The notes: a model not told the origin generated them from the letters alone. Shown: positions 8,830 to 17,123, counted from the first letter of the stretch. The stretch: 64,000 nucleotides of DNA from Micromonospora inositola (GCF_900090285.1 NZ_LT607754.1:5358001-5422000), one strand, 5' to 3'. Numbers and translations are program-made.

Positions 8830-9021
8830 AGAGCCAGACGTATCGAAACCCTGAGGTGCGCGAGTCTCGCCGATCAGCTCCAGCAGTCAACACCGCACAC
8901 CATGGTCGCGCTCACGGCCGAACTCGTCGATCAGCTCGTCGACGTGCTCACCGGCGCGCTCTTGAAGCAGGACAAAGGCATCCTCGGCGGCCTGCGGATC
9001 ACGGCTACGCTTCAACCGCAT
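8830..9021 (-). pseudogene. HEAT-repeat protein gene with nonsense codon
   Basis: From ATG 9021 the minus strand reads a 44-residue HEAT-like start containing DPQAAEDAFVLLQERAGEH and EFGRERDHGVRC. It then meets TGA (8887-8889), where actinobacterial relatives have Trp, and continues in the same frame with LLELIGETR. After that the resemblance is lost. It is read as a gene broken by a TGG-to-TGA change and then truncated. The ATG overlaps the stop of the frameshifted gene upstream, so the two were once a coupled pair. Confidence 0.65.
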
Positions 9022-9336
9022 CGCTCGATCGGACTCGCGACCCACGAAAGCAACGCCCGGACGACACCAGGCTCGTTCAGGTTCAACCCTTGTCTATCGG
9101 CACGCAGCACCGCGCCCGCGTGCATCAGCCCGTCCGTGGCGATGTGACCCATCACCGGCCCTGAAAACCACCACGAGCTGCCCTCGCGCACCCTCACGAC
9201 GAAGCCTCACGACCTCGCGGCAGCCCAGCCAGCGCCGTCCGACCTGCTCATCGCCCTCAACCTCATGAGCATGGCCAACCGACCATGCGAACCGCTTCGA
9301 GCCAACCACCAGCCACCGAGGACCACGACGTGCCAT
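9012..9336 (-). pseudogene. Frameshifted conserved hypothetical gene
   Basis: Two minus-strand frames join into one plausible protein. The first gives WLVVGSKRFAWSVGHAHEV and GCREVVRLRREGARGQLVVVF (9336 to about 9145). The second gives HIATDGLMHAGAVLR and GLNLNEPGVVRALLSWV (to the TGA ending at 9012). A frameshift near 9130-9150 separates them. The stop overlaps the ATG of the HEAT-repeat remnant. Function unknown. Confidence 0.55.
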
Positions 9337-9543
9337 CGACCCAGCCTACGAACAAGCCATCGAACCGTTGACAACGCCATAGGGACACCTCCCTGCCACC
9401 AGACGCTTGCCATGATCCTCAAGATGCGCGTAGCGGCCCTCACGGTTCACGACAGAGCGGGCAAGGCCGCATGACTGCGTTTGCTACCCGCGGGGTCCCA
9501 AAATCATTGGACATGCGTCCAACCCATGACGATCGTTGGCGCC

Positions 9544-10287
9544 ATGCAACAGGAGGAGATCTGGGACGTCGACGCCGCCCAGCGCTATGACACGCCGGAC
9601 AATGGCATGTTCGCCCCGGAGGTCTTGGGGCCGACCGTGGACCGCCTGGCCGAACTTGCAGGCGGTGGAAAGGCGCTCGAGTTCGCCATCGGAACCGGCC
9701 GCGTGGCCGTCCCGCTCGCCGAGCGAGGGGTACGGGTCACTGGCATCGAGCTGTCGCATCCGATGATCGACCAACTGCGAACGAAGGTGGAAGAAGCGAC
9801 GATCCCCGTGGTCGTCGGCGATATGGCGACTGCCGTCGCCCCAGGGAAGTACACGCTCGTCTACCTCGTCTACAACACGATTTCCAATTTGCTCACTCAG
9901 GCCGAGCAGGTTGCGTGCTTCCGCAACGCTGCCGGCCACCTCATGCCCGGTGGCCGGTTCGTGATCGAGCTCTGGGTGCCGGAGCTGCGCAAGCTCCCAC
10001 CTGGTCAGCAGGCCATGGTGTGGCGTTCCGAGCCCGGGTACATCGGCTTGGACACCTACGATGTTCTACGCCAGCACGTTGTATCGCACCATTTCACGTT
10101 CGATGAGAGCAGACAGGCTCGGCTGACCCGCAGCCCGCACCGCTACATCTGGCCGGCCGAGCTCGACCTCATGGCTCAATTGGCCGGGTTCGAGCTGGAA
10201 ACCAGGCATGCGGACTGGACCGGAGGCGACTTCACCGCCGAATCGCGTTCCCACGTGTCCGTCTATCGCATCCCGCCGAACGACTAG
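9544..10287 (+). CDS. Class I SAM-dependent methyltransferase
   Basis: A 247-aa protein with a SAM-binding Rossmann start: ALEFAIGTGRVAVPLAERG (motif I) and then GIELS with the acidic residue that binds the ribose. VVVGDMA and LVYLVYNTISNLLTQ follow as in small-molecule methyltransferases of this group. ATG 9544 is preferred over an in-frame ATG at 9526 because the family begins close to EIWDVDAAQRYD. No clear ribosome binding site is seen. Substrate unknown. It stands alone between decayed genes. Confidence 0.85.
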   Translation: MQQEEIWDVDAAQRYDTPDNGMFAPEVLGPTVDRLAELAGGGKALEFAIGTGRVAVPLAERGVRVTGIELSHPMIDQLRTKVEEATIPVVVGDMATAVAPGKYTLVYLVYNTISNLLTQAEQVACFRNAAGHLMPGGRFVIELWVPELRKLPPGQQAMVWRSEPGYIGLDTYDVLRQHVVSHHFTFDESRQARLTRSPHRYIWPAELDLMAQLAGFELETRHADWTGGDFTAESRSHVSVYRIPPND

Positions 10288-10459
10288 GGTGTGTCTCCTG
10301 GATCTTGTCGGGGTACGCCCAGTCTCTTGAGAGTCTCGCTGGCGCGCTTTAGGTATTCGCGGGTTGCGCGGTCGAAGGCGCCAGTTGGCAAGGACCAAGC
10401 GGCGTCTTGAGGCTCGCCGAGCCGACGGAGCCAGGCGCGCCGCCACGGCAGTTTCAAGA

Positions 10460-10670
10460 TCATGATGTGAGCCCGAGGATGGCGAAGGGTCGGGTCATGT
10501 TGCGGCAGGCCCAGCGGGTGGCCTCGTGATGTCTGCGCGTCCGGCCAGACGTAGCGCGCCGATAGCGAGGTTGCGCAGGGAGGCCATGACGCGGGGGCCG
10601 TTGCGGGTGCGGACGCGGGAGTGGTCTTCGCGGTAAAGGGTGTCGCGGATCCAGTGCTGGAAGCACAGAA
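10460..10670 (-). mobile_element. ISAs1-type transposase C-terminal remnant
   Basis: The minus strand encodes HWIRDTLYREDHSRVRT, NGPRVMASLRNLAIGALRL and, after a one-base frameshift near 10530, EATRWACRNMTRPFAILGL followed by a stop at 10460. This is the C-terminal end of ISAs1/IS4-type transposases. The catalytic N-terminal two thirds are absent, so the element is dead. Confidence 0.65.
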
Positions 10671-10999
10671 CCGGCCAAAGAGGCTCTTCTGACGTTCTCG
10701 TGGGTGAGTTGAGGCCCTGATCAACAAGGCACGCCGTGCCCCGTCTAGTTTCTGAGCTGCGAAGAACAGGATACCGAAGATCGAAACATGGCGTGCGTTT
10801 GACCAGGGTATTGCATCGACAGGCAGGGTTCGAACGGGCGGTTGTCGAGGTGGGTCACGACGAAGCTCCGGCGCAGAGGATCTGTAGGAAGACCCTTGCT
10901 ACCCGGAGCTTCGTCTCCTATATGGAGCGACACGCCGACGTTGATCAGGTCGCGATCCACTCGGCGACGAGCGGCCCCCGCTCAAGCTCATAATCTTGA
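10671..10999. other. Intergenic between IS remnant and exported-protein fragment
   Basis: About 330 bases without a recognisable gene. It holds a 13-bp perfect inverted repeat (listed separately). Short frames on both strands show no family-like sequence. It is probably debris from insertion-sequence activity. Confidence 0.4.
10859..10915. repeat. 13-bp perfect inverted repeat
   Basis: GACGAAGCTCCGG (10859-10871) and its exact complement CCGGAGCTTCGTC (10903-10915) are separated by 31 bases. The loop is too long for a typical terminator. Insertion-sequence ends or a regulatory hairpin are possible; the location beside a transposase remnant favours the former. Confidence 0.5.
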
Positions 11000-11293
11000 A
11001 ACGGCCGTGGGCGCGCCGCTGACGGTATCGACGAACTGACACTGACCATTGACGGTGTCGAGGTAACGGGGCTCTTCGAATACCGCACAGCGACGCATCT
11101 GTTCACCTTCACCGGCGATCGAACCATGCACGCGATCGATCCTTGTGTCACCGGAACCGCACAGTCGGCCGTCGCCGATGGCTACCTTGTCGTCGTCAAG
11201 CCCTTACCCTGGGGCGTGCACAGCCTCGTCACGACAGCACACGACATCGCGGGCAACGCACTGACCATCAGCTACACGATCACCGTCACCTGA
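11000..11293 (+). pseudogene. C-terminal fragment of an exported protein
   Basis: After an in-frame TGA at 10997 the frame reads DELTLTIDGVEVTGLFEYR, then VADGYLVVVKPLPWGVHSL and NALTISYTITVT to the TGA at 11291. This resembles the C-terminal beta domain of secreted actinobacterial hypothetical proteins. The N-terminus and signal peptide are missing, so it is a remnant. A perfect terminator hairpin follows 10 bases after the stop. Confidence 0.5.
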
Positions 11294-11303
11294 CGGACCT
11301 CTG

Positions 11304-11333
11304 GTTGGGGCGGCCTGGTCGGTCCGCCCCAAC
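11304..11333. terminator. Intrinsic terminator hairpin
   Basis: Perfect 10-bp arms GTTGGGGCGG (11304-11313) and CCGCCCCAAC (11324-11333) flank a 10-nt loop, right after the exported-protein fragment. It also shields the arsenic operon downstream from readthrough. Confidence 0.7.
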
Positions 11334-11501
11334 GAGGCCGCGCACGATGACGAGTGCTGCAAAGGCGTACACATGTTGCTCGACGCGGTTTCCGCAACAG
11401 CAGTGTGCAGCTGACGCCGCAAGGAGGCCGGCGAAGCATTCGCCGGCCTTGCGAACGAGGTGGAAAGCTCCCTGACCCGGCCGGCGGCACGAAGACAGTC
11501 A

Positions 11502-11517
11502 ATCAAGTCAGTTTGAT
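11502..11517. promoter_or_regulatory. ArsR operator
   Basis: ATCAA-N6-TTGAT (11502-11506 and 11513-11517) is a perfect 5-bp inverted repeat centred 22 bases before the ArsR-ArsC ATG. ArsR-family arsenic repressors bind AT-rich inverted repeats of this shape that overlap their own promoter. The sequence is visible; the function is inferred. Confidence 0.65.
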
Positions 11518-11531
11518 GTACCCTCTGGTTC

Positions 11532-12368
11532 ATGGCTGCGTCGAGTCAAGCCGCCCCAGCGTTCATGCGCTTGGCCGCCCACCCGCTGCGGTGGCGGCTA
11601 CTGACCGAACTCGCCGACAGCGACCTGCGGGTCCGCGAGCTGGTCACGCTGATCGGCCAGCCGCAGAACCTGGTCTCCTACCACCTGCGGCTGCTGCGTG
11701 ACGGCGGCCTGGTCACCGCCACGCAAAGCAGCTTCGACGGCCGCGACAGCTACTACCACCTGGATCTGGACCGCTGCACCCAAGCGCTGGCCAGCACCGG
11801 CGCCGCCCTGCACCCGGCCCTACGCTTGGATGGCGCCACGGTGGCCCCACCGGTCCACCAGCGGCGGTTGCCCCACCTCGCCGTGCTGTTCGTATGCACG
11901 GGTAACAGCGCCCGCTCACCGACCGCCGAAGGCCTGCTACGCCACCACACCGCCGGACAGGTGGAGGTCAACAGCGCCGGCAGCCGCCCCCGGCCGCTAC
12001 TGCATCCCAACAGCGTGCGGGCGCTGCGCGACCAGTACGGCATCGACATCGCCGGTCAGCGCCCCCGCCACCTGGACACCCTTGCCGGCCGTCGGTTCGA
12101 TTACGTGATCACCCTGTGCGACAAGGCCCGCGAGGTCTGCCCCGAGTTCGACGATCACCCTCGCCGCATTCACTGGAGCATCCCTGACCCCGCCTTGGCC
12201 GGCGACAGCGACCAGGCCAGCTACCAGGCCTTTGCCCGCAACGCCGCCGACATCGATACCCGCATCCGCCATCTGCTACCCGTCCTCGCTACCCGCCCAG
12301 CTATGAGTCAAGGAGGTTTGAGCCATGACCGGACCCGACGAGTACGCCAGCGTCCGCTACCTGGTTGA
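11532..12368 (+). CDS. ArsR repressor fused to arsenate reductase
   Basis: A 278-aa fusion. Residues 1-95 are an ArsR winged helix (HPLRWRLLTELA, then QPQNLVSYHLRLLRDGGLV). Residues about 115-255 are an ArsC of the low-molecular-weight phosphatase fold, with the P-loop VLFVCTGNSARSPTAE holding the catalytic Cys and Arg, and further Cys in TLCDKAREVCPEF for disulfide relay. It would reduce arsenate to arsenite through thioredoxin- or mycothiol-type recycling while also sensing it. An ATCAA/TTGAT operator lies just upstream. The coding end overlaps the next gene by 44 bp, and that gene's AAGGAGG site lies inside it. No arsenite pump gene is nearby. Confidence 0.88.
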   Translation: MAASSQAAPAFMRLAAHPLRWRLLTELADSDLRVRELVTLIGQPQNLVSYHLRLLRDGGLVTATQSSFDGRDSYYHLDLDRCTQALASTGAALHPALRLDGATVAPPVHQRRLPHLAVLFVCTGNSARSPTAEGLLRHHTAGQVEVNSAGSRPRPLLHPNSVRALRDQYGIDIAGQRPRHLDTLAGRRFDYVITLCDKAREVCPEFDDHPRRIHWSIPDPALAGDSDQASYQAFARNAADIDTRIRHLLPVLATRPAMSQGGLSHDRTRRVRQRPLPG

Positions 12369-12732
12369 CGACGTCCAGGGAGCCGTCGACTTCTACACCA
12401 CTCACCTCGGCTTCCAACTCAGGACCACGGCCGGACCCGCCTTCGCTGACGTGGTCCGCGGCCCGCTGCGGCTGCTGCTGTCCGGGCCCGCCAGCTCAGG
12501 CGCCCGAGCCACGCCCAAGGACGCCACGACTCCCGGCCGCAACCGCATCCACCTCACCGTCGACGATCTGGACGCCGAGATCGACCGGCACCGGGGCGCT
12601 GGACTGTCGTTCCGCAGTGACGTGGTTTCCGGCCCCGGCGGGCGTCAGATCCTGCTGGCCGACCCCGCCGGCAACCTCATCGAACTGTTCCAACCAGCCC
12701 GTCAGACCGGTGCCGCGACGACCACCCCCTGA
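12325..12732 (+). CDS. VOC/glyoxalase family protein
   Basis: A 135-aa single-domain vicinal oxygen chelate protein: YLVDDVQGAVDFYTTHLGF at the N-terminus and IHLTVDDLDAEIDR then LADPAGNLIELFQP at the C-terminus. A strong AAGGAGG site sits 8-14 bases before the ATG. It has no cysteines, so it is not an ArsI-type C-As lyase, despite its overlap with the ArsR-ArsC gene. It is more likely a small dioxygenase, an isomerase-like enzyme or a thiol-metabolite binding protein. Confidence 0.85.
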   Translation: MTGPDEYASVRYLVDDVQGAVDFYTTHLGFQLRTTAGPAFADVVRGPLRLLLSGPASSGARATPKDATTPGRNRIHLTVDDLDAEIDRHRGAGLSFRSDVVSGPGGRQILLADPAGNLIELFQPARQTGAATTTP

Positions 12733-12874
12733 CGAAGCCCGTTGACGGCGCTGCTGTAGCAGCATAATCCGCTCGCTGCTCAAGCCTGCGCCCGCTCGTT
12801 TCCAACCGTCAGTGCCCGGGTTCCTCGTCGCAAGGCATCCACCAATGGGCTGAAAGCGAGCGCAGGGCCTGAGC

Positions 12875-13810
12875 TCAGGACTTACTCGTCCAGGGCACGA
12901 GCGTGGCGGGCATGCCGAAGGCGGCGACGTGACGGGCACCGACGAAGGCGTTGCTCTCCACGATCTTCCCGTCCTCGATCCGGAGTACGTCGACGACCAG
13001 CGCCTCGTAGTGCGGGCTGCCGGGCCGGCGGAGATAGTTGATCAGTGCCGGGCGCCCGTTGGCCGAGGCGGGGAACGTACGCCAGTCCAGCGGTCGGCCG
13101 AGGAACCTCGCGGCCGCGTCGATCCCAACGACCGGCGGCTCGGGCGGCATCGTGATCCGTACGTCCTCGGCGAGCAGTGCCCGGAACGTCTCGGGGTCCC
13201 TCGCGTTGGCGTAGCGACGCAGGATCTCTTCGTCCTCGCCGGTGAGCTGCGGGCGGCGCCAGTCCAGCGGGTCCGCCGGAGCATGCCGCCGCAGGGTGTG
13301 GCGGGCCCGCTGGAGGAGGCTGTTGACGGCCGCTACGGCGGTGTCGAGCGCGCCGGCGATCTCCTGCGGCGTCCAGCCGTAGACGTCGCGCAGCACGAAG
13401 GCCGCCCGCTGCCGCGCAGGCAGGTACATGAGCGCTGCGATCAGGGCCAGCTCGACGGTCTCCCGGGCGGCGAGACCGGCCTGGAGGTCGTCGGCCAGGA
13501 GGGCGTCGGGATAGGGACCGAGCTCGGTGGACCACTCCAGCGGGTCACCCGACGGTACCGTCCGGTGACCAGCCGCCTTGCGGCTGTCGAGGAAGACGTT
13601 CGTGGCGATCCGGTAGAACCAGGTGCGCGCGGACGCCCGCCCCTCGAAGCGGCCTCGGGCGCGCCAGGCGCGTAGGAAGGTCTCCTGCACCAGGTCGTCC
13701 GCGTCGGTGACGTTGCCTGCGAGGCGGTAGCAGTGCACGTGTAGCTCACGCCGGTGCTCGTCGAATGCGCGCTGCAGCCAAACCGCCTGCTCGCCAGGCG
13801 AGTCAGACAT
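12875..13810 (-). CDS. ECF sigma factor with SnoaL-like C-terminal domain
   Basis: A 311-aa protein. Sigma region 2 (DADDLVQETFLRAWR) and region 4 (LPARQRAAFVLRDVYGWTPQEIA) fill residues 1-190. A C-terminal SnoaL/NTF2-like domain (ARDPETFRALLAEDVRITM, then IEDGKIVESNAFV) follows, as in SigG/SigJ-like ECF groups where it replaces an anti-sigma factor. ATG 13810 is chosen because GGGAG lies 7 bases upstream; an in-frame TTG at 13822 is possible. It diverges from the DUF899 gene, a likely target. Confidence 0.9.
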   Translation of the reverse strand: MSDSPGEQAVWLQRAFDEHRRELHVHCYRLAGNVTDADDLVQETFLRAWRARGRFEGRASARTWFYRIATNVFLDSRKAAGHRTVPSGDPLEWSTELGPYPDALLADDLQAGLAARETVELALIAALMYLPARQRAAFVLRDVYGWTPQEIAGALDTAVAAVNSLLQRARHTLRRHAPADPLDWRRPQLTGEDEEILRRYANARDPETFRALLAEDVRITMPPEPPVVGIDAAARFLGRPLDWRTFPASANGRPALINYLRRPGSPHYEALVVDVLRIEDGKIVESNAFVGARHVAAFGMPATLVPWTSKS

Positions 13811-13950
13811 GTGATCTCCCAATGGGCTGAATCGTCGTCACGACCGTACTGACGACCGCCGACCTCATCCGTCATCGGTGACCGATGACGATCGCCGACT
13901 CGCTCGTCCATACCGGTGATCGACCCCCGACTCCACGAAGGGATACAGCC

Positions 13951-14736
13951 ATGACGGCAACCCCTGCGTACAGCGCCGCCACGCCGCCGGTCGTCGACCG
14001 GGAGACCTGGCTGCGCGAGCGCAACGAACTGCTGGTCCGGGAGAAGGACCATACCCGCGAAGGAGACGCGATTGCAGCCGCTCGTCGTCAGCTGCCGATG
14101 ACCTTGGTGCCGACAGTGACGGTGCAGGGCCCCGGCGGGGACACCCCGTTGGTGGAGGTGTTCGAGGGCCGCCGGATGCTCATCGCCTACTTCCACATGT
14201 GGCACGACGGCAGACCGTTCGAGGATCAGTGTGAGGGGTGCACTTTCTCGACGTGTCACGTGCAGATGTTGGACTACCTGCATGCCCGGGACGTCACCTA
14301 CGCCGTGTTCTGCCAGGGCCCCTACGACGACAGTGCCGCGTTCGCGGAGTTCATGGGCTACACGTTCCCCTGGTACTCGGCGAAACACTCCGACCCGGCT
14401 CTGGCGGACGGTCGCGGATTCGGGTTCATCGCGTGCTACCTGCGCGACGACAACCGGGTCTACGAGACCTACTGGACCACAGGGCGGGGCGTGGAGGCGT
14501 TGATGACCAGCTACCACGCCCTGGACCTCACCGTGTACGGCCGGCAAGAGAACTGGGAGAACTCACCCGAAGGGTGGCCCCAGGTCAGCGGCCACCCGTG
14601 GCGTCTCAACGGCCGCCCTGTAGCGCAGTGGACCCGCCCGGGCGTCGCGCCGGCGATGATGTCGGACGCTCGAGCTGATCATGCCCGGGTCGGCCGCATG
14701 TCGGCCTGCTGCTGGGCCGAGGCGGATCTCCCCTGA
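13951..14736 (+). CDS. DUF899 thioredoxin-like protein
   Basis: A 261-aa protein of the DUF899 group, which has a thioredoxin-like fold without the classic CxxC pair. Visible blocks are EVFEGRRMLIAYFHMWHDG and the Cys-rich CEGCTFSTCHVQ, then YAVFCQGPYDD, FMGYTFPWYSAKHSD and RVYETYWTTGRG. ATG 13951 follows a GAAGGGA site; in-frame starts upstream give sequence unlike the family. It lies divergent from an ECF sigma factor, a pairing that suggests stress-induced control. Function unknown. Confidence 0.85.
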   Translation: MTATPAYSAATPPVVDRETWLRERNELLVREKDHTREGDAIAAARRQLPMTLVPTVTVQGPGGDTPLVEVFEGRRMLIAYFHMWHDGRPFEDQCEGCTFSTCHVQMLDYLHARDVTYAVFCQGPYDDSAAFAEFMGYTFPWYSAKHSDPALADGRGFGFIACYLRDDNRVYETYWTTGRGVEALMTSYHALDLTVYGRQENWENSPEGWPQVSGHPWRLNGRPVAQWTRPGVAPAMMSDARADHARVGRMSACCWAEADLP

Positions 14737-14893
14737 CCGGCGCGAGCACCCGACATCTGATCGGCAACGCTTGAGAAAGACGGTGACCTTCTCATGTTGT
14801 CTCGCCGTTCGTCGAGCAGACCGCCGCCGGCCGGCTCGCCCGCGCAGTGCCCTCCCGGCGCGCCAGCGCCGATGACGATCGCAGCGTAGTGAC

Positions 14894-15481
14894 TTACTTG
14901 GGCAGTTCGGCGCCTGTCTGCTCGCTCACCATGTACTCCGCGTACCAGTCGGGCCAGTTCGCGTCCGCCTCGCCGATGCGCTTCTCGTGCTCGCCGTGGG
15001 CGGCCGCCGCACGCCGAAGCGCGCTCGCCAGGTCGCTTGCGGAGCCGAACGAAGTCGCGGCAGCCTCGATGCGCCCGGGAAGCCGGGTCGTGATCTCCTG
15101 CAGCAGCCAGTCGTTGCCATCGGGATCGCGGAACGAGGCGCGCGAGAAGTAGCTGCGGCGCTCGGGATCCAGACCGCTGACCGGGCCGTCCGGGCCGATG
15201 TGGAAAACCTCGCTCACCTCGATACCGGCGGCGACCAGCGCGTTCCGGGCCGCCTCGATGTCGGACACGATCAGGTATTCCTTGGCTGAACCGGGCGCGG
15301 CCGACGTGAGATTCGTACCGAATTGGACTGAGCACCCGGAGCCGTGCGGCGTGAACTGGATCACGCCAGGCGGTGTCTGGTCCAGCCTCCACCCGAGGCG
15401 CCCGTAGAACTCCTTCGCGCGGTCGACATCCGAGACCGGGATGACGACCACCTCGAGCTTCATGTCGACGTTCGTGCTCAT
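14894..15481 (-). CDS. VOC/glyoxalase family protein
   Basis: A 195-aa VOC protein: LEVVVIPVSDVDRAKEFYGR at the start, EYLIVSDIEAARNALVAAG in the middle and FRDPDGNDWLLQEIT as the second half-site. About 55 residues follow the VOC domain and look helical (EKRIGEADANWPDWYAEYM), an extension seen in some actinobacterial members. Reaction unknown. It converges on the DUF899 gene. Confidence 0.85.
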   Translation of the reverse strand: MSTNVDMKLEVVVIPVSDVDRAKEFYGRLGWRLDQTPPGVIQFTPHGSGCSVQFGTNLTSAAPGSAKEYLIVSDIEAARNALVAAGIEVSEVFHIGPDGPVSGLDPERRSYFSRASFRDPDGNDWLLQEITTRLPGRIEAAATSFGSASDLASALRRAAAAHGEHEKRIGEADANWPDWYAEYMVSEQTGAELPK

Positions 15482-15854
15482 CGCGGCCTCCCTGGGCTGA
15501 GTCAGGGCATCATGCGCTTCCCCTGCGGCGTCTTACCAGAGTGGGACACCCCCGTCGGTTTCCTGGCCTCCGTGCTGCGCCAACGGCCGGGACTCCCCAG
15601 ACGATCAGGCGGGCCATCGCTCCGACTGAGGCCGCCGGTGAGGCAGGGTCTCGGTTACGACGGTACTGCTTCCGCATTTACGGGGTGCCTCGTTCCCGGC
15701 ATCGCCTCCGCCGCCGGCTGGGACGCCCGCCTGGCCGAGGAGGGAGAAGCACTCGGCCCTTTGGGGCGACCGTTACCGAAGCGGTATACCGCCACCAGCT
15801 CCGGCCCACCCTGCTCACGGAGCGACCGCCATGGATGCCATCGTTGACGGCTGT
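15482..15854. other. Intergenic, no recognisable gene
   Basis: About 370 bases upstream of the VOC gene and downstream of the MFS fragment. Short frames show no family resemblance. Promoter elements for the VOC gene must lie here, but none stands out. Confidence 0.35.
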
Positions 15855-16130
15855 TCACTCCGTTGAGCGCAGGTGTGTGAAGCGGGACGATCCACTGCCT
15901 TTGGACTGCGGAAATGCCCACAGCGCCGAGGATGGCAGGGCGGCGAGGCCGACGAGGACCCAGGCGCCCCTGCCGACCCAGCCCGGCGCGGTTTGGTCGA
16001 TCGCAGCGGCCAGGAACGTCCCGGCGATGATGTAGCCGACGCCTTCCAGCGTGTGGCTGGTCAGGAGCGCGCCGAACCAGCGCAGCCAGCAGTCGTCCGG
16101 CGGGCAGTTCGGCTCGCGGATTGGGAGATC
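15855..16130 (-). pseudogene. YbfB-type MFS transporter fragment
   Basis: The minus strand reads WLRWFGALLTSHTLEGVGYI, then IAGTFLAAAIDQTAPGWVG and GAWVLVGLAALPSSALWAF before stopping at 15855. This matches the centre of YbfB/YjiJ-type MFS permeases, where LEGVGYIIAGTFL starts the second six-helix half. All N-terminal helices and the last ones are gone, so only about 70 residues survive. It is an internal remnant, not a functional carrier. Confidence 0.6.
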
Positions 16131-16236
16131 AACTGCGGGCCCACCCGTCGCCGCGCGGCGAGGGTGATCAGGCATGGTCGCGGCCGTAGCGGGAACCGGA
16201 GAGCCACCAGCCGGACCGACGAAGGGAGGACGCCCC

Positions 16237-17016
16237 ATGGCGGACCCGTCGCGCACAGGGTCGGATCGTGCCCGCCCGCCTGATTCGCCGCTGCAGGCGC
16301 GGGACGTCGCGCGGGCCGGTGGCGGCTTCGCCGTCGTGGAGATGTTCACCTCCCAGGGCTGCTCGAGCTGTCCTCCCGCGGAGGAGGTGCTGACCGAGAT
16401 CGAGCGCGACGCCCGGAAGCGGGAACAACCCATCTACGCCCTCGGCTTCCACGTCGACTACTGGGACGACCTGGGCTGGCCCGACCGGTTCGCGGACGAG
16501 GCGTACACCGCCCGGCAGCAGGCGTACGCGCGCGCCTTCGGCTCCGGGCAGTTGTACACGCCGCAGATGGTCATCAACGGCACCGTCGAGTTCGTCGGTT
16601 CCGACCGTCGGCGGGCGGCGACGGCGATCGCGTCCGCCCTGACGGCGGTAGCCACCACGCCGCTCGCACTGTCGGTCGAGGACGCTGCCAGGAGCACCGG
16701 CGGCGGACGTCGGGTGGTGGTGGGCTATCAAACTGAGCGGCCCCCGCAGCGGGCGGTGTTGAACGTGGCGATCGTGGAACGTGGCCTGGAAAGCGAGGTC
16801 GCCCGAGGTGAGAACGCCGGGCGGACGTTGCGCCAGGACAACGTGGTGCGCGCCTTCACGTCCGTGGATCTGGACGCGGAGCGTGGGCGGGTGGAACTGG
16901 ACGTGCCGCCAGATCTTGATCCTCGACAAGCCTCGGTGGTCGGCTACGTGCAGAACGACGGTGACAAGGCCATCGTCAGCGCCACGGCCACCGACGTGTC
17001 CGCCGAGCCCGGATGA
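16237..17016 (+). CDS. DUF1223 thioredoxin-like protein
   Basis: A 259-aa protein of the DUF1223 family. The diagnostic CSSC redox-type motif is in VEMFTSQGCSSCPPAEEVL (about residues 32-50), followed by YALGFHVDYWDDLGWPDRF and GSGQLYTPQMVINGTVEFVG. The fold is thioredoxin-like and the function is unknown, perhaps thiol-disulfide exchange. ATG 16237 has GAAGGGAGGA 8 bases upstream. No signal peptide follows this start. Confidence 0.85.
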   Translation: MADPSRTGSDRARPPDSPLQARDVARAGGGFAVVEMFTSQGCSSCPPAEEVLTEIERDARKREQPIYALGFHVDYWDDLGWPDRFADEAYTARQQAYARAFGSGQLYTPQMVINGTVEFVGSDRRRAATAIASALTAVATTPLALSVEDAARSTGGGRRVVVGYQTERPPQRAVLNVAIVERGLESEVARGENAGRTLRQDNVVRAFTSVDLDAERGRVELDVPPDLDPRQASVVGYVQNDGDKAIVSATATDVSAEPG

Positions 17017-17078
17017 GAGCTGCTGCTGCGCCACTTCGGGACGGTCGATCAGCGACAATCACCAGTCGACCAAGACCA

Positions 17079-17123
17079 AGACCACCAGCACCAGCACCAG
17101 CACCAGCACCAGCACCAGCACCG
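17079..17123 (+). repeat. Hexanucleotide tandem repeat (CCAGCA)n
   Basis: About six to seven copies of CCAGCA in a row, preceded by two copies of the related CCAAGA. It sits 60 bases after the DUF1223 stop in non-coding DNA. Copy number is expected to vary between strains by slippage. No coding role is seen. Confidence 0.85.

Noticed and set aside
10284..10466. Small minus-strand frame downstream of the transposase remnant
   Set aside because: It starts inside the remnant, ends antisense at the methyltransferase stop, and shows no recognisable family; probably chance.
10820..10840. GGTTCGAAC resembling a tRNA T-loop
   Set aside because: No matching acceptor stem or anticodon arm around it.
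12325..12732. VOC protein considered as ArsI-type C-As lyase
   Set aside because: ArsI needs conserved cysteines for organoarsenical binding, and this protein has none.
17079..17123. Short-repeat array considered as CRISPR
   Set aside because: The unit is 6 bases and contiguous, without spacers. It is a simple tandem repeat.
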